NCBI GenBank assembly: GCA_028564675.1 | Contig: JAOVVO010000480.1 | Coordinates: forward strand, 1-64,000 | Direction: 5' to 3' | DNA from: Onchocerca lupi | Taxonomy: Eukaryota > Nematoda > Chromadorea > Rhabditida > Onchocercidae | DNA: 64,000 bases | Shown here: one piece after another, positions 34,616 through 47,300 of the stretch | Numbering within the stretch: the stretch's first letter is position 1 | Layout of the letters: each line of letters starts with the position of its first letter | Made by a program: the position numbers and the translations under genes | Notes under the pieces: model-generated | Told to the model about the DNA's origin: nothing | Databases searched by the model: none | What the model saw: the letters and a program-made list of their open reading frames with translations, nothing else

Positions 34616-37600
34616 CCTTTTTTGTCATACTAAAGTAATGTTCAAACCATGTGATTGTTTTCAATGACTTTATGACAGGAATGTTTCTCATTAAAGTTAC
34701 GGTAAATAACTGACTTCATGAGTTCATTTCTTCTACCAAAAATTTCTTTCAAATGACTATTGAGATTCTTGAAAGTTTAAATTCATTAACTTATTAGAAA
34801 TAATCCATTTCTGTATACAAAAGTTCTTTCTTTGTCAAATTCGCACTGTGAGTGCAAGGAAGATAGCTTTCTCAATTATAGGTCATTTCATACTAGAAAC
34901 AAAATAAAGCTTGGTATCTCAGGGATAGTCGACTTTTAATTAATAATGATGTAAAAAATACAAATTTATTAGCCGAATAGAAATGGTTCATCTATTTCTG
35001 CATTTCTAAGGCATATAGAAAATGACTTTATATCGTTTTAAATTATTCATGAGACATTCTTGAATATCATTCAATGTCACATATTATCCCGAGCGCAGTT
35101 TCTTCATAATATGGAAGGACTGCAACTTGAAAACCAAGAGGTAATCCAATAGATCCCCGGAAAGTTGGATTATTTGCATCACAAATAATATTTTCATAAA
35201 GGAACAATTTATCGGAAGTGTTTTCAACAATGCGCTTTCAAAAAAGCTATATTTTTATATTTTTTTTAAACTAAAGCGACTAAATTATTGCAGTACTTTT
35301 TTAAAATAGAGAATGGAAGGAGAGACAGCCTAATTTTTGTTCAGTTGTTATTGAAAATGACAAATTAAATCGATACAATGTTTTGAATTGGTTTTTGTTT
35401 TTTAAAAACTAACCATCAAAAGCTAGTTCTCATCTCACTCCTGCATAGCAATTCCACTGAATAGCTCACAGCAATTTTAAAGCAACAAAAACAAAAAAAA
35501 AAACATCTCCTATTTCCACTTTTCCTTTTTACTCTCTCCTTTCAAAATAAAATAATAATGTACTGCAAGATACTGTTGCCAGTAAAAATCACAAAACATT
35601 TAGACTGCGTAATTCACCAGGAATATCTGCTTATTAATTATTATGGATTAATAAGAAATTATCGAAGTATGAAGCGTCCTTTTTTTTTCTCCTTTATTTC
35701 GAGACTTACCAGACTAAGCGTTCTGTTGTACTATACCTTTTATCAATTTATATTCTTCTCATATAATGTCATGAGAGAGAAAAATAAACGAGCAATAAAC
35801 TAAAATTTAGAAATCTATCATTCTAACTTTCTTGTCAGTTCTTCCCGAATTGTAAATTTGTACTTCAGATTTAGATGTGATAAGCCGAATAAGCTGGAAG
35901 AAAGTTAATCAAAACTTCTTTGTTGAAACAATGTATACATATCTTACCAATCCATTCATAAACATTCTATTTGTGTATCATGAACAGATAATCTGCACTG
36001 ATGTTGCTCAAATTACCGCTTCAAGAAAATATTTGATCTTTTGATTCAGTCATAAAGTCATTTGCATCAAAATTAATCGATCAATAGATAGTGCTAATCA
36101 TGCAAAACATATAATGAACATATTTTATGATCAACCTGTTTTTTTATTGAAGTAATAACCACACAGTTATATTTTCTATGTGGTCATTTTGGTTTCATTA
36201 ATTTGGTAAATTTTCTTCTGTTGTATTTTAAATTATGAAGAAATCGAACTTTGATCTCAGTCGCAAACTTTTTAGATTGAATTCCATACGATTGATTATG
36301 TTTGAAATTTATATTTAATTTACAGTCTTACTTCAATATATTTAAAAATTTGGATCTGTAATTTAATCCTTGCAATCAAAATTCTTGAATACGTCGTTTT
36401 ACGTTATCTGTTCATCCTGAAAACGTTTATGTCTATCTGTTAATTTGCGTAATTTATTCACGTGTGAAAATATAAAAGCATTCAGAAAACCTTAACAAAT
36501 ATTCATCAACATTTTCTTCATTAAACTTGATTTCATTTGCTTGTTTTGGAAGGCCAAAGACTTCTCTTGAGCCTAAAAATTGTTTTTTAGCATTTTCCCT
36601 CGGGATTCTTCTTATGACGAGAAAATTCAAATTCACATTAAATGCCATTTTCCTATTCGTAAAAAACGTGATCATTTAAATGGTCTGAAAAATTCTGTAA
36701 TTAAAAATTTTGAAGTGCTACTACATGAAAAGTTAGCAATTTGAAGCAAATTTAAATGAAGTAATTAAAGCAACGTCAATATGATATTTTTAAATTTGGG
36801 AATTTCAAAATTGAAATAGTCGTAGTAAATTCAGCATTGGATTTAAAAGATTTGAGACCATTAAGTTGAATTTCTTCTCCCCATAATTTCATGCCAATAT
36901 ACTGATTTTTAATCTCTAAAACAAGAAATCTGGCTCCAATAATTACTGCAGGACATCTTATTGTGCAGAGTCGATCCGAATTAACATTAGTAAATAGTGA
37001 AAGTGAAATTACCAAGTCGTGAAATTCCATGAGGGTCAGATAAAATAAAAATCTGTCATAGTCCAGTAATATCTGACAATTGGGATTTGCATGATCTTTT
37101 GTGTTGAATGTTTGATTTTCATGATATCACTACAATTTTGAGGATAGCTTTGGATAGTTTAAATAATCTTTGCTTCAATAAGTTGATTGTGTATGTTAAA
37201 TTTGTTTCGAAATTCTTAGCATTTCGATAGAAGGTTATAAATTTGAATTCTAATCGATTAAATTTGAATTTTCTAATAAAATTATGCCTGTAACACGCTG
37301 AAAATCTTGGAGCTATCTTTATGGATCTGACTAGTTTTGTTTATTTGTCAGTAATCATTGCTTTGAGTTAATTTATACTTTCAAATAAATGTATTAATTA
37401 TACCAATCCACAGTAATAACTAATTCTGATCCCATTATGTTGATTTCTCAGCAAAAACAATCTGTCTTTCAACGAAATTTACGCAATATTCATTCTTTTG
37501 ATGGAATATGCTTCGAAAATATTCTAGAATATGACAATAAAAATTTATAATTAATTTAAAATTAAAAATCTGAAAACAATTATCAAAATCAAACATATGT

Positions 37601-40320
37601 GCTTTTGTGAGGTGGAATAAATAATGAAGTAGAGCAATCATTTGAGACTGTTAAAACTATTATTAAAAATATTTTTTTAACTGTTTGAATCTGTGAAGGA
37701 AAGGGAAAGTTGAATTATTCAAATTTATTTTGGTAAAATAGCAAGAAAACAAATAGGTTCTGCAAATGAAAAATATCAAAAAAAAAAAAAAATTTTTAAT
37801 CCTAAACTGAAAAAAATTTATAATTTCATTTGATTCTTTATTTTGTAAGTTTTCATTCCAAGAATCTGCTTTTTTAGTTTCACACCTTACAGTATAAAAA
37901 TTATTTGATTATTGGACTAAACGATTCGGTTCTTTCTTTTTTTTAGCTAGCAAAGTAAAGTTTTTTTTCCATATCCACCTTCTTGGCAGGCCTTAACTTA
38001 CCGCAAAATATATGTTTTTATTTTCTGAATTTTATTTCGAATCAGGCAATATAGAATTTGCAGTCTTTTTCAAACGGAAAACTTACACGGTTCTTTGAAC
38101 ATTCCACCCGAATAATTTTTATTTAAATTAGTCTTATCACATTAGATATGAATCGAACATTCTAAGCTAAAAATATTTTCTCAGAAAAGGATTAATTTGA
38201 AATTAAAAAAAAAATTTTATGGATATGAGGTAGGCAAGTTTTCAAAAATGCAAAAAAAAAAGAAAAAAAAAAACTATTTCTACAGATAAATTAGAAGTGA
38301 TAAAAAATAGTTGAAAAATCTATCAATATTTTATAGATGCAATTTGAAAAAAGGCCAACTTATTTTGCTGAGCACTAAATTAAATTTCCTCAAAATCCAA
38401 ACGCTTTTAAGAATATGATTTTCAATGAAACTGATTACGATGATTAATGTCCACAGTGATAAAAGATGTCTAAGATGTCCAATGATTGATGTTTGAATGA
38501 TTAATGAGCAATGGAATATATTACGAGGATGTCTGAAAATCAATTATTATTTCGATTTCACGGGATAGAAGAGAAACCAATTCCGAAAAGGCTTCTCTTC
38601 ACTTTTGACTGCCTGATTCGAAAAATAAAAGGGAAAATTGAAATAAAAAAACCATTATCACTATTAATCATGAGATGAATTTCTATTTTTTTTTCACATG
38701 CATAAATAAAATTGTTTTATTAAAATAGAATAAATAGCCAGTTGAAATTAAAATAGCCTCCTTGACGATCCTAATCCAAGTTCGAGTTTATTGTCTAATT
38801 CAGACCGTATTGTGTCATTCTACCATTATTTCTTAGAATTTTAGTTCCAGGCTTTTGTTTCAGCAAGCATTTTCAATGAAATTATAGAGCAAAAAACTGT
38901 TGGAATTGAATTAAATTGATGAAAAATGGTTTAGAATTGATATCCAACTTTGCAGTATTATAAATTGTAAATCTGTGATCATTAACATAATATCCAACAA
39001 ACTATTACAATTCGCTCAATGATTTCTTCGAAAAAATGATGAAGTTGTAGGGTAATGCAGAATCGTGACCAGAAAAGGGCAATGAAGTTGTTAGGATATT
39101 ATTGAATTATGACCCAAATAATGGGCCAGGAAAGATATAGCCTATTTTATGGTATAAACAGAAGAAGTGAAATTTCCTTTCAGAGTTAAAGAAAATTATG
39201 GATTGAAAAATGCATATTAGTAAACATGAAAAAATCTAAATATTGAAATGTAATTTCCATGTTTATCATACATGGGTCATTTTTTACTTCAGTCTAAATA
39301 CATACTTGTTGACAATAACAGCCTTTCATCCAAATAGGTCTTTTGTATTTATTAAAAAAGGATCATTATCAATATCAGGAATGAACTATTATAGATTACA
39401 TTAACTAATTATGATCTTCGAACACTCACGTAAATAGAACTTAAAATGCGGTCTCCGCCTCTGAATTATTCTTTACTTTTGAATTTTCACTTCGTCTTGC
39501 AGAAGAGAGAATTTATGCATGCTGAATTTCGTTAACTTCGTTAGCGATCTCGACTGTTACCGCTTATTGATGTTGTAATTCCATATTCTAAGCCAAGCTC
39601 ATTTAACATTTTAACATCGTTGTGCTATAAGCTTTTTTTTTTTTTTTTTAAATTTAAAATAATGAATATGACATTCTAGGATAGTAATAGAATAAAAGAA
39701 ATATTGAAAGAAACATTTTTTAAGTGAATTAATTCTTTTTGATGCTTAATTTGTTACAGCATTAAAAAAAAAAGCAATTATTAACATTAATATCTTTTTT
39801 AATACTTTTATTTTAGACCAACTTTTATATTGCTTTTATGTATCATTTCTGTATATGTCAGATAAAATAAACAGTAATTTATAAATTTTGCTTAATTGAT
39901 ATATTTCTAAATGATTATTATCATAGAAATTGTAAGTTTATGGCCGATATTTTGTTCAGTCATTTTTTTGATCCAAATTTTCAACACTGCAAATATTTTA
40001 CTCATTCACTTTAGTAGATAAATTAACAAAACATTTGATTACAATGCTTGAATTGATTTGAAGAAATTCAAATACGATATTTTGCGGGAAATTTAAGCTT
40101 TTTTTCTCTAGAATTCATTCATTCAATGAATCCAAAGAAGGGTTGGGGTTCATAAACCGTGGCAAACAGAAACTCAACATCGCAAAGTTGTTCAATTTTG
40201 CTTAGTTGATGAGTCCAAGGTAAACTTTCAAGCTACCAACTTGCTAACTAGTCAAACCATCCATGCTATATATGTTTGTAAGGGAATTTTAAAAGAAATT
40301 TAATCCAGAAATCGAGAAGT
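34616..40320. other. Gene-poor region between TXNDC15 and neuropeptide gene
   Basis: Very AT-rich with many short A/T runs (for example 37783-37795 and 39632-39649). One amidase-like fragment is listed separately at 35067-35237. Two minus-strand frames at 36454-36675 and 36776-37030 look somewhat protein-like (VIIGARFLVLEIKNQYIGMKLWGEE) but I cannot assign them to a family or join them. AATAAA motifs are frequent and uninformative here. Confidence 0.5.
35067..35237 (-). pseudogene. Amidase-signature-like C-terminal fragment
   Basis: An open minus-strand frame of 56 codons ends at the stop 35067-35069. It reads NPTFRGSIGLPLGFQVAVLP followed by YYEETALGI, the pattern of the C-terminal GLPxGxQ segment of amidase-signature enzymes (FAAH, GatA and relatives). 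I found no matching upstream exons with the Ser-Ser-Lys catalytic core within the window. It may be a relic or the last exon of a gene whose other exons I missed in the AT-rich DNA upstream (higher coordinates). Assigned from one motif, so only moderately likely. Confidence 0.35.
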
Positions 40321-41188
40321 ATGAGACATATTACATTACTATTCACTATTATTTACACCGTTGCGGGACAAATGACATTCACCGACAACTGGGACAAACG
40401 AGCATTACCAAACTTATTTCGAGGATGGCAACGAGACGATCTGTATGTTTTTTTTTTTTTTTAATTTTATCTCCCTAAAATCAGACAAAAAACTTTTAAT
40501 TAGAGCCTAGAAAAGTTCGCTTTAGTTTGAAGGCTTTTATCCGGAAATCGAACAACTGCGGATTGTGAAGAGAGGACCGCGACTGACTGATAAAAGTTTA
40601 TTAGATAAAAAAGAATCATATTATGAAGCATTTTTTTTAAATTTTATACTTTTTTATTGGCTCTACATTTTTCAAATCTCATTCATATTTCAGTCATTTT
40701 CGGGAATCTCAGAATGGATAACTGATTAATTCCATTCCCATTAGCAATTCCATTGTACATTAAAATTAAGTGAAAATTAGCTTTACTATAATATTTTGAA
40801 GAAAATAGATTTCGAATCACTGGCACTTTGGTAAGTCGCTGGTAGACCAATCTCGCAGGACTACTCGAATATATTCTGTGAATTCTGGAATAGATAATAT
40901 AATGAATTTACATATGAAACAAAATCAATATGTTCCACTCTCTCTTATCTTAAGTAATAAAGTTTTATTTTAAATAATAACGAGAAATGAATTTAAAATA
41001 CTTAGATTTTCAGACAAGAAAGAAAAGTCGAGAATAATTTTAGGACGATTAATGAGGCATGCAGCTGGAATATTATCGCCGAAATTATCAGAGAATTGAA
41101 GCAAATCTATAAAAGACAAAATGAATTAATAAATTTGATTGATCGATGTAGCGTTCTGGAGCATCCTGTATTTGTCAAAGAAGGGTAA
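40321..41188 (+). CDS. nlp-47: AKH/GnRH-like neuropeptide precursor
   Basis: Prepropeptide of the adipokinetic-hormone/gonadotropin-releasing-hormone family, acting through a GnRH-receptor-type GPCR (family knowledge; the C. elegans gene is nlp-47). Exons 40321-40442 and 41014-41188, phase 2 join; 98 residues. Residues 1-16 form the signal peptide (MRHITLLFTIIYTVAG), directly followed by QMTFTDNWDKR. Gln17 would cyclise to pyroglutamate, and Lys26-Arg27 is a dibasic cleavage site, giving a peptide of QMTFTDNW plus Asp. There is no Gly before the KR, so C-terminal amidation as in insect AKH is not encoded. The rest is a helical associated peptide with two cysteines (57 and 86), as in AKH precursors. 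Poly(A) signal AATAAA at 41287-41292. Only one copy of the peptide is present. Confidence 0.88.
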
Positions 41189-42847
41189 ATTGCGATTTTT
41201 TTTGTGTCAGATCTTATCCACAGTGTTTTTCTTTCTAACTGTCAAATATTCATTTAGTAGTTATTATCATTAATTTCGGAAATTTCAATAAATGGTATAA
41301 ATTGTCTGCATCTTTTCAATCCAAAAATAATTTTCTTCAAGTGCAAATGAAGAATGATAGCAGAATTCAACGTTTATTCACGTTTTCCTACAAATTATTG
41401 GTTTGATAGCTTAAAGGAAGAGTTCAATCTCTTTTTGTAAGGCATTGGGTGAAATAATGGAGATCTTTATAGAGTCGTATCTGACTGCAATTCCATAATT
41501 ATCAGCAAATAGACTATGATAAATAATCAGGCAATCCTTTTGATTCTGATGATTGTGACATCAAAAATTTTCTTCGATTCAAACGAGACTGTGATGCTTC
41601 TCGAAGAATTGATGCATCTGTATCAGGTTTTATACAAATTACTATTCGGACAACTCAGGTAGTTTAAAGTCTGGGAGATTTTGAACTCTCTGGAGGCTTG
41701 TAGATGTAAGAGAATTGTCCCAATATGTTTGCATTATGGCAAAGCTACATGTCAGCTTGGAGACACACAAAACAACTTTAGGACAACCAAACTAACAGAA
41801 CAAACGGATTATTCTGGAATTATCATGATAAGTGAATGAAATCTCAAATGAGACATGACCTCATACATTACCATTCTTTCATCAAGTCTTAGTCGATGTT
41901 GAATTTCAAATAATGAAGGATTATGTTTTATTTCCACATAATACAAAATCAGTATTAAAATAACAAAACAATTTTATTCTCAACGTATGCAAAATTTTCA
42001 ACATTAGCAAATTATTACAATAAGAAAATACGAAAATGATTTTAAATAGCTTAAAAAAAAAAAAAAAAAAAAGGTCAATCGCTGTGGTTGGTGAAAGTGA
42101 ACCGCATAATACTGCGGTATTATATCACGATAATATCATGAAACAGTTCGAGATATACAGCAGCTGTTTTATAATATTCTTGCTAGAGAAGCATATATAT
42201 AGAGTACGTAATTATAGATGGATTCCTACGCCTCTAAATCTAAGAGAAATAATTATTTACTAGTATGTTCTTGAAATATTATATTCGCATAATAATGCGA
42301 AAAGAAAGGCAGTATAGCATCAAAAGTTCCATTTGATAACCAATTGATTAAACAATGAAGGAACGCTGCCATCGACATATGAAGTATCATTAAAAAGAAC
42401 AAGTTTCTCTTTCTAAAAGAGTATAAAAGTTTACTCCCAGTTTTCGTTCATGCGAAAGAAAGTGAAATATTACATGGAAAAACGAAAAAAACCAGTACTA
42501 ATTCTTTTATTGAAGGTTAAAAATGCACTTCAACCAAAAAGTGTTTAACTAGAAAAGTGGCAGTCAAATCAGAATTTTAGTACTGAACAGATGACTTCAA
42601 GCTTAACTAGTTTCGGACAAATACACACAACTATCACATAAAAAGAAATAACTACGGAATGATTGCAAAACAAGCATCACTGAGAACTAAAAAATACCAT
42701 ACTGTTTCCTGGACAATGGTTACAGTATCCAAAATTTGTTTAATTTCTTCTTAAATAGATCCTGTAAAGTTAGATGCATCAACAATCAATTCAAACGCAG
42801 TGCTGATTTACAAAAATATCCACAAATTATTTGCATTGTTTTTAATA
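41189..42847. other. Intergenic region, neuropeptide gene to G6PD 3' end
   Basis: Convergent 3' regions of the neuropeptide gene (+) and G6PD (-). I see no additional gene. Contains a 22-base A run (42051-42072) and AT-rich sequence. Confidence 0.5.
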
Positions 42848-45800
42848 TCAACGCCCAATATTTGGAACCCATTTGTAAGTGCCCGAAAATACAAAACCAT
42901 GCTTTATCATCATTTCATCTGCCTCAATCGGTCCACGACTAAAATTCAAAAATTTCAAATAATGGAAAATCAGTGTAACAAAGTGAACTTTTCGTGAAAA
43001 TAAAGATTCTTCAGTTTTCCGAGTGTATCTCCAATGGAAGTATATAAATTCGAGCCAAAATCATGCAAAAAACATTATAGAAATGGTATGTCTTAAGCAG
43101 AGACTAGCTTAGCTCATGAAACCTGAAGTGAAAGTGATCGTGAGTTAGTACGTGCATAAATAAATTGCAGAAGACAAAAGTTCAATTAAATCGTGAGTAC
43201 GACTTATAAAAAAGTAATTCAAAAAAGGAAATTCACCTTCCAAAAACATAATTGGCAGGTTTCATCCTTTCTTTTTCAACTTGCTTTAATAAGGGCGTAA
43301 ATATTCTCCATGACTGTTCCAATTCATCAGTTCGAACAAAATCTATTTGAGAACCCATAATTACCTCTAGAAAGAGTCGTTCATAAGCATCAGGAAGACG
43401 AATATCCTGAAAACAAAGACTAGCAATCCAATGTTCCAAAAGTATTTATAACAAATCATTTCGTCTCTTCAAAGGCTTTGTTACAACAAAAATGTGAAGA
43501 TTGAAATTAAAGACCACAAAACAAGGCGTGCAACAGATGAAATATAACAGTAATTACTTTATATCTATATCCGTAAGTAAGATCAAGTTCAGTTTCTTCG
43601 ACTGAAAAACCCATCCCAGGTTTCTTTGACATTAATTTGATATAGACTGCCTCATTTGGTTGCACTCTTATAACCAATTCTGTTCTTTTCAGTTGTCCCT
43701 CAGGGTAAATATCTCCCGAAACTTCCTTGAACTGTATTCGTACTTCCGCTTTACTTTCATTGAGCGCTAAAAAAAAGTAAAACTCGAAGAACGACAATTT
43801 AATTCTCACTTATAACTTATATAGCCTTCCACCTTCTGCCGTTCTTTTGAACCTTTACCTTTCTTCAACGATAAAAACTTTCAATATTTTGGAATGTATA
43901 TCACAGCAAATTGATATATGACGAGAAAATTAGCACCTCCAGTTACAGCCTCTTCAATATTCGGAAGTGACAACGCTGAGAGGAATATAGCACTCACAGA
44001 CAATAAGTTCATCGCCTTCACCTAAATCTTATCATGACTGAAAAGAATCTTAACCTTTTCCACACCTCAGAATGAAAGGAACACCATCCCAACGTTCATT
44101 ATTTACTTTTAAGACTGCCAATGCATACGTTGGTGTCACTGAGTCCTCGGGTACATCTTTATCATCGCGATAGCCATAGCAAGCTTCTCCACCTGCAAAT
44201 ATAAAATATTTATTTTATGCTTACATCGAAGAAAATGTTGTCTAATTAAATGAAGTAAATTACTTGTTGCTTTAGGATCACTAACATACTGCCCAAGAAC
44301 CACATCCTCCACTTGCACTGGCTTGATACATTTCATAACTTTGACCTAAAACAATGGCAAAAATTAATAAAACCTAATAATAGGTCCAGAAAGACATAAA
44401 AAAACTTCTCAAAATAAATCCCCAAAATAACTACTAATATTTCTGGAAAATTCTCAGTATTATTCAAAAGGATTTCACTTTTACATTCACGCTTAATTCA
44501 TTTAATCCAAAAGATATCATGTAATCCGGAATGAATTCTTTCACAGTTATGTTTTTTTGTTCTGAACAAATATAACATATAGTTAAGAGAATCATTGAAA
44601 AACAAGAAGATCCAATCTTGTTAAAAGTCCACCAAATCTTAATAACAATGTTTTTGTACTGTCATTCAGGATAAATCTCTTCCACAAAGCCAACGAGTGA
44701 AAAGTAACCCGACGCTCGCTCAGGAGTCTACAAAAAATGAAAGTCTGAGCAGCACAACTGCCCGATTTCACAAGGATTTCGTTTTTAGCAGATGGAATTG
44801 AATGAAACCAACAAAGTTATCGTAGATAAATGTTTGAAAACGGAGATGTTCCAGACAAAATAGTGTAATGTGCGAGCATGCAAAAACATTACTTTTTCAT
44901 CACGAATATCCTCGGCATCCAGACTAGCAGGTTTCTCCATAGCAACTAATGTCAGAATTTGCATTAAATGGTTTTGCATTACATCACTGAAATGAAGAGC
45001 AAGCAATTTCAAAATCTCAACATTTCTAGAAGAGATAACAAATTTAACAATATATACATGAAACATTGTGATATGCACGTTTAATTATTTGAAAATTTAC
45101 CGTATGATACCACTTGTATCAAAATATCCTGCGCGGCCTTGCGTTCCAAAATTTTCTTTGAACGAGATCACAATAGCTGCTATATTGTCACGGTTCCACG
45201 AAGGGTTAAAGATCCTGTTCCCAAACCTAAAGTCCAATTAATCTTAATGATGACAACAATAAAAATTCAAATGGTGTGAAGGATTTCAAATAAAGATATT
45301 TCTTTTCTGGCCGATTTTGACATCTTTGTTTCCCAGAAAATGGCAACAATGTTAACACAAGACAATCCAATAGGAATTTTTCTTCCTCAATTTTCTGCTT
45401 GATACTGTTACACTATGCTGAGAATAAAAAAGAAATAAGAGGAAATGCTTGATACTAACCTAAGAATCATAAGGTTTTGAACCATTTCTTTGCCGAGATA
45501 ATGATCTATACGATAAATTTGGTCTTCCCGGAACAAACGTTCGAGATGTAAAGACAATTTTGCGGAAGATTCCGAATCGAAGCCAAAGGGTTTTTCAATG
45601 ATGATACGCGTCCAAGAACGCCTGAAAAAAGTCACCGAAAATCTCTGAATAAGGAAATCCTGATAGTATCACATGTACTAAAGTAATTAAAAACTAATTT
45701 AGATATTAAAACAGAAATCAAAAAATAAGCTGAATGAAAAAGTATGTCATTCAACTAATTCTTTAGAAGAAAGTAAGTAGCATTTAGTAGAAAACAAATA

Positions 45801-47300
45801 GAACATTAATTCCTGTTTTCCAGGCATTCAGAAGATAAAATCATGAAGAAGAGTGGTCTTTTCAGGAAACACAAGAAAGTCAATGACAATCAAGACAGGA
45901 TGAGAGTAGAAAATTACGCTTGTGATCAAGTCTACTTTTGAGGAACGAACCAAGAAATACATTATATACTCACCCGTCGTCTAAACAGTTCTTACTTATT
46001 TGAAGCGTGACATCTTCAAAAACTTCAGGAGGCAAGGCGAGATAATATAGTCTGTTCACTGGTGCTGCAACTTACATTTCATGAAAAAGGTAAATTACAG
46101 ACGAAATGGCTTTGAAAATTTGAAACCCTGCCTTTTACAAAGATACAATTGAAAGAATTAAATACTGTATTTTCTATCATAATATGTAAACTAGCTGGAT
46201 TTAACACAATCAGGTGATATGTGCGCAATAAAATTATCAAATTATGTAATCTACATTGGTTGAGGAATTTCATCCTGTGAAGTGTGAACCATGAAGGCAT
46301 TCTTGCTGCATTCTGAATGAATGAAAATAAAAATAAAAATGAAAAACAAGAAAATAAAAACTTACCTCCATCGCAAGACTGCTGGATTCTTTTGATGAAA
46401 TTCTGTAGTTCAATAAAACCAGAGCACTCATCATACTTACCACGAATGTATGAACAACGCGATATAAATTTATCAAACTTTGCCTCTTCACCAGGATGAA
46501 GCTGAAATGTATTCCGTTAGATGATTATGTATGGCAAAATGAATGTTGGAAATTAAGACTGTCAACCGAGTAATATCCTTAATTTTAATAAAAGATGGTC
46601 TAACAGTCATCGTTCACACACTGTAGATTTTAGCAAACATTATATTTAACGGTAAGGAAAAAATAATTAGCAACATTTGTGGCAATCAAATAGCCTTAAG
46701 TTTAGTAGAAAATTAGTGGGAAAAAAAAAAGTTCTTGCAGTTAATGCAAAAAGAGGAACTGCTCGAAGCAAACAAAATTCTTAACAAAGTAACCTTGCAT
46801 TTTTCAATAAATTTTCCTTTCAGCGAAGCCATTGTCAAATTAGATCGTGCATAACCGACGAAGGAAATATTATTTGGCAATAAAGAATCACGATAAAGCC
46901 ACCAAAGTGTAGGATATATTTTCTTCCTGGCCAAATCACCCTAAAAAAAAACAAATCTATCAACAATGGGGCATAATGAAAACTTACCTTAGTGAATTTC
47001 TTTGCTAACTATCTTGCAACATAAATCTTGAAATATTAAAGGATAAAGTAGGTCAAGCTGACACTTCAAGCTATGCATCAAATAGCTGTCTATATTGCAA
47101 CTGATTTCTTCTCTATGTTAGATAGAATAACTGGATCAATTTGAATACTAACAACTTACCGAAGCACCGAAAATAACGAAAACATATGGATCGGTGTTGA
47201 CACTTCCCATAGACTCTTTCAGGAAGTTAACCAGCTCCATGCTTAAAGGAGCAGATAGCGAATTATTTCGATCTAACGTTGGAGAATTTTCGTGTGACAT
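42848..47300 (-). CDS. gspd-1: Glucose-6-phosphate 1-dehydrogenase
   Basis: First enzyme of the pentose phosphate pathway: glucose-6-phosphate plus NADP+ to 6-phosphogluconolactone plus NADPH, cytosolic. Twelve exons in phase: 47300-47160, 46940-46794, 46501-46366, 46064-45974, 45621-45460, 45226-45101, 44986-44893, 44345-44264, 44192-44055, 43766-43558, 43406-43237, 42938-42848; 528 residues (human 515). Seen: Rossmann NADP motif FGASGDLA (44-51), EKPFG (181-185), active-site RIDHYLGKE (209-217, His212 and Lys216), MQNHLMQILTLVAMEKP, NERWDGVPFILRCGKALNE, KRTELVIRVQPNEAVY (structural NADP region), and the C-terminal GTYKWVP. The N-terminus is about 15 residues longer than human. The ATG lies 20 bases behind a CTATTTCAG acceptor (47320). 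All key residues are intact, so it should be active. Confidence 0.97.

Noticed and set aside
36454..37030. Two adjacent minus-strand frames as an additional gene
   Set aside because: Protein-like in places but no family motif, and their ends do not join through credible splice sites.
42036..42263. 75-codon frame starting in a poly(A)
   Set aside because: Begins with a poly-Lys run from the A tract; no other support.
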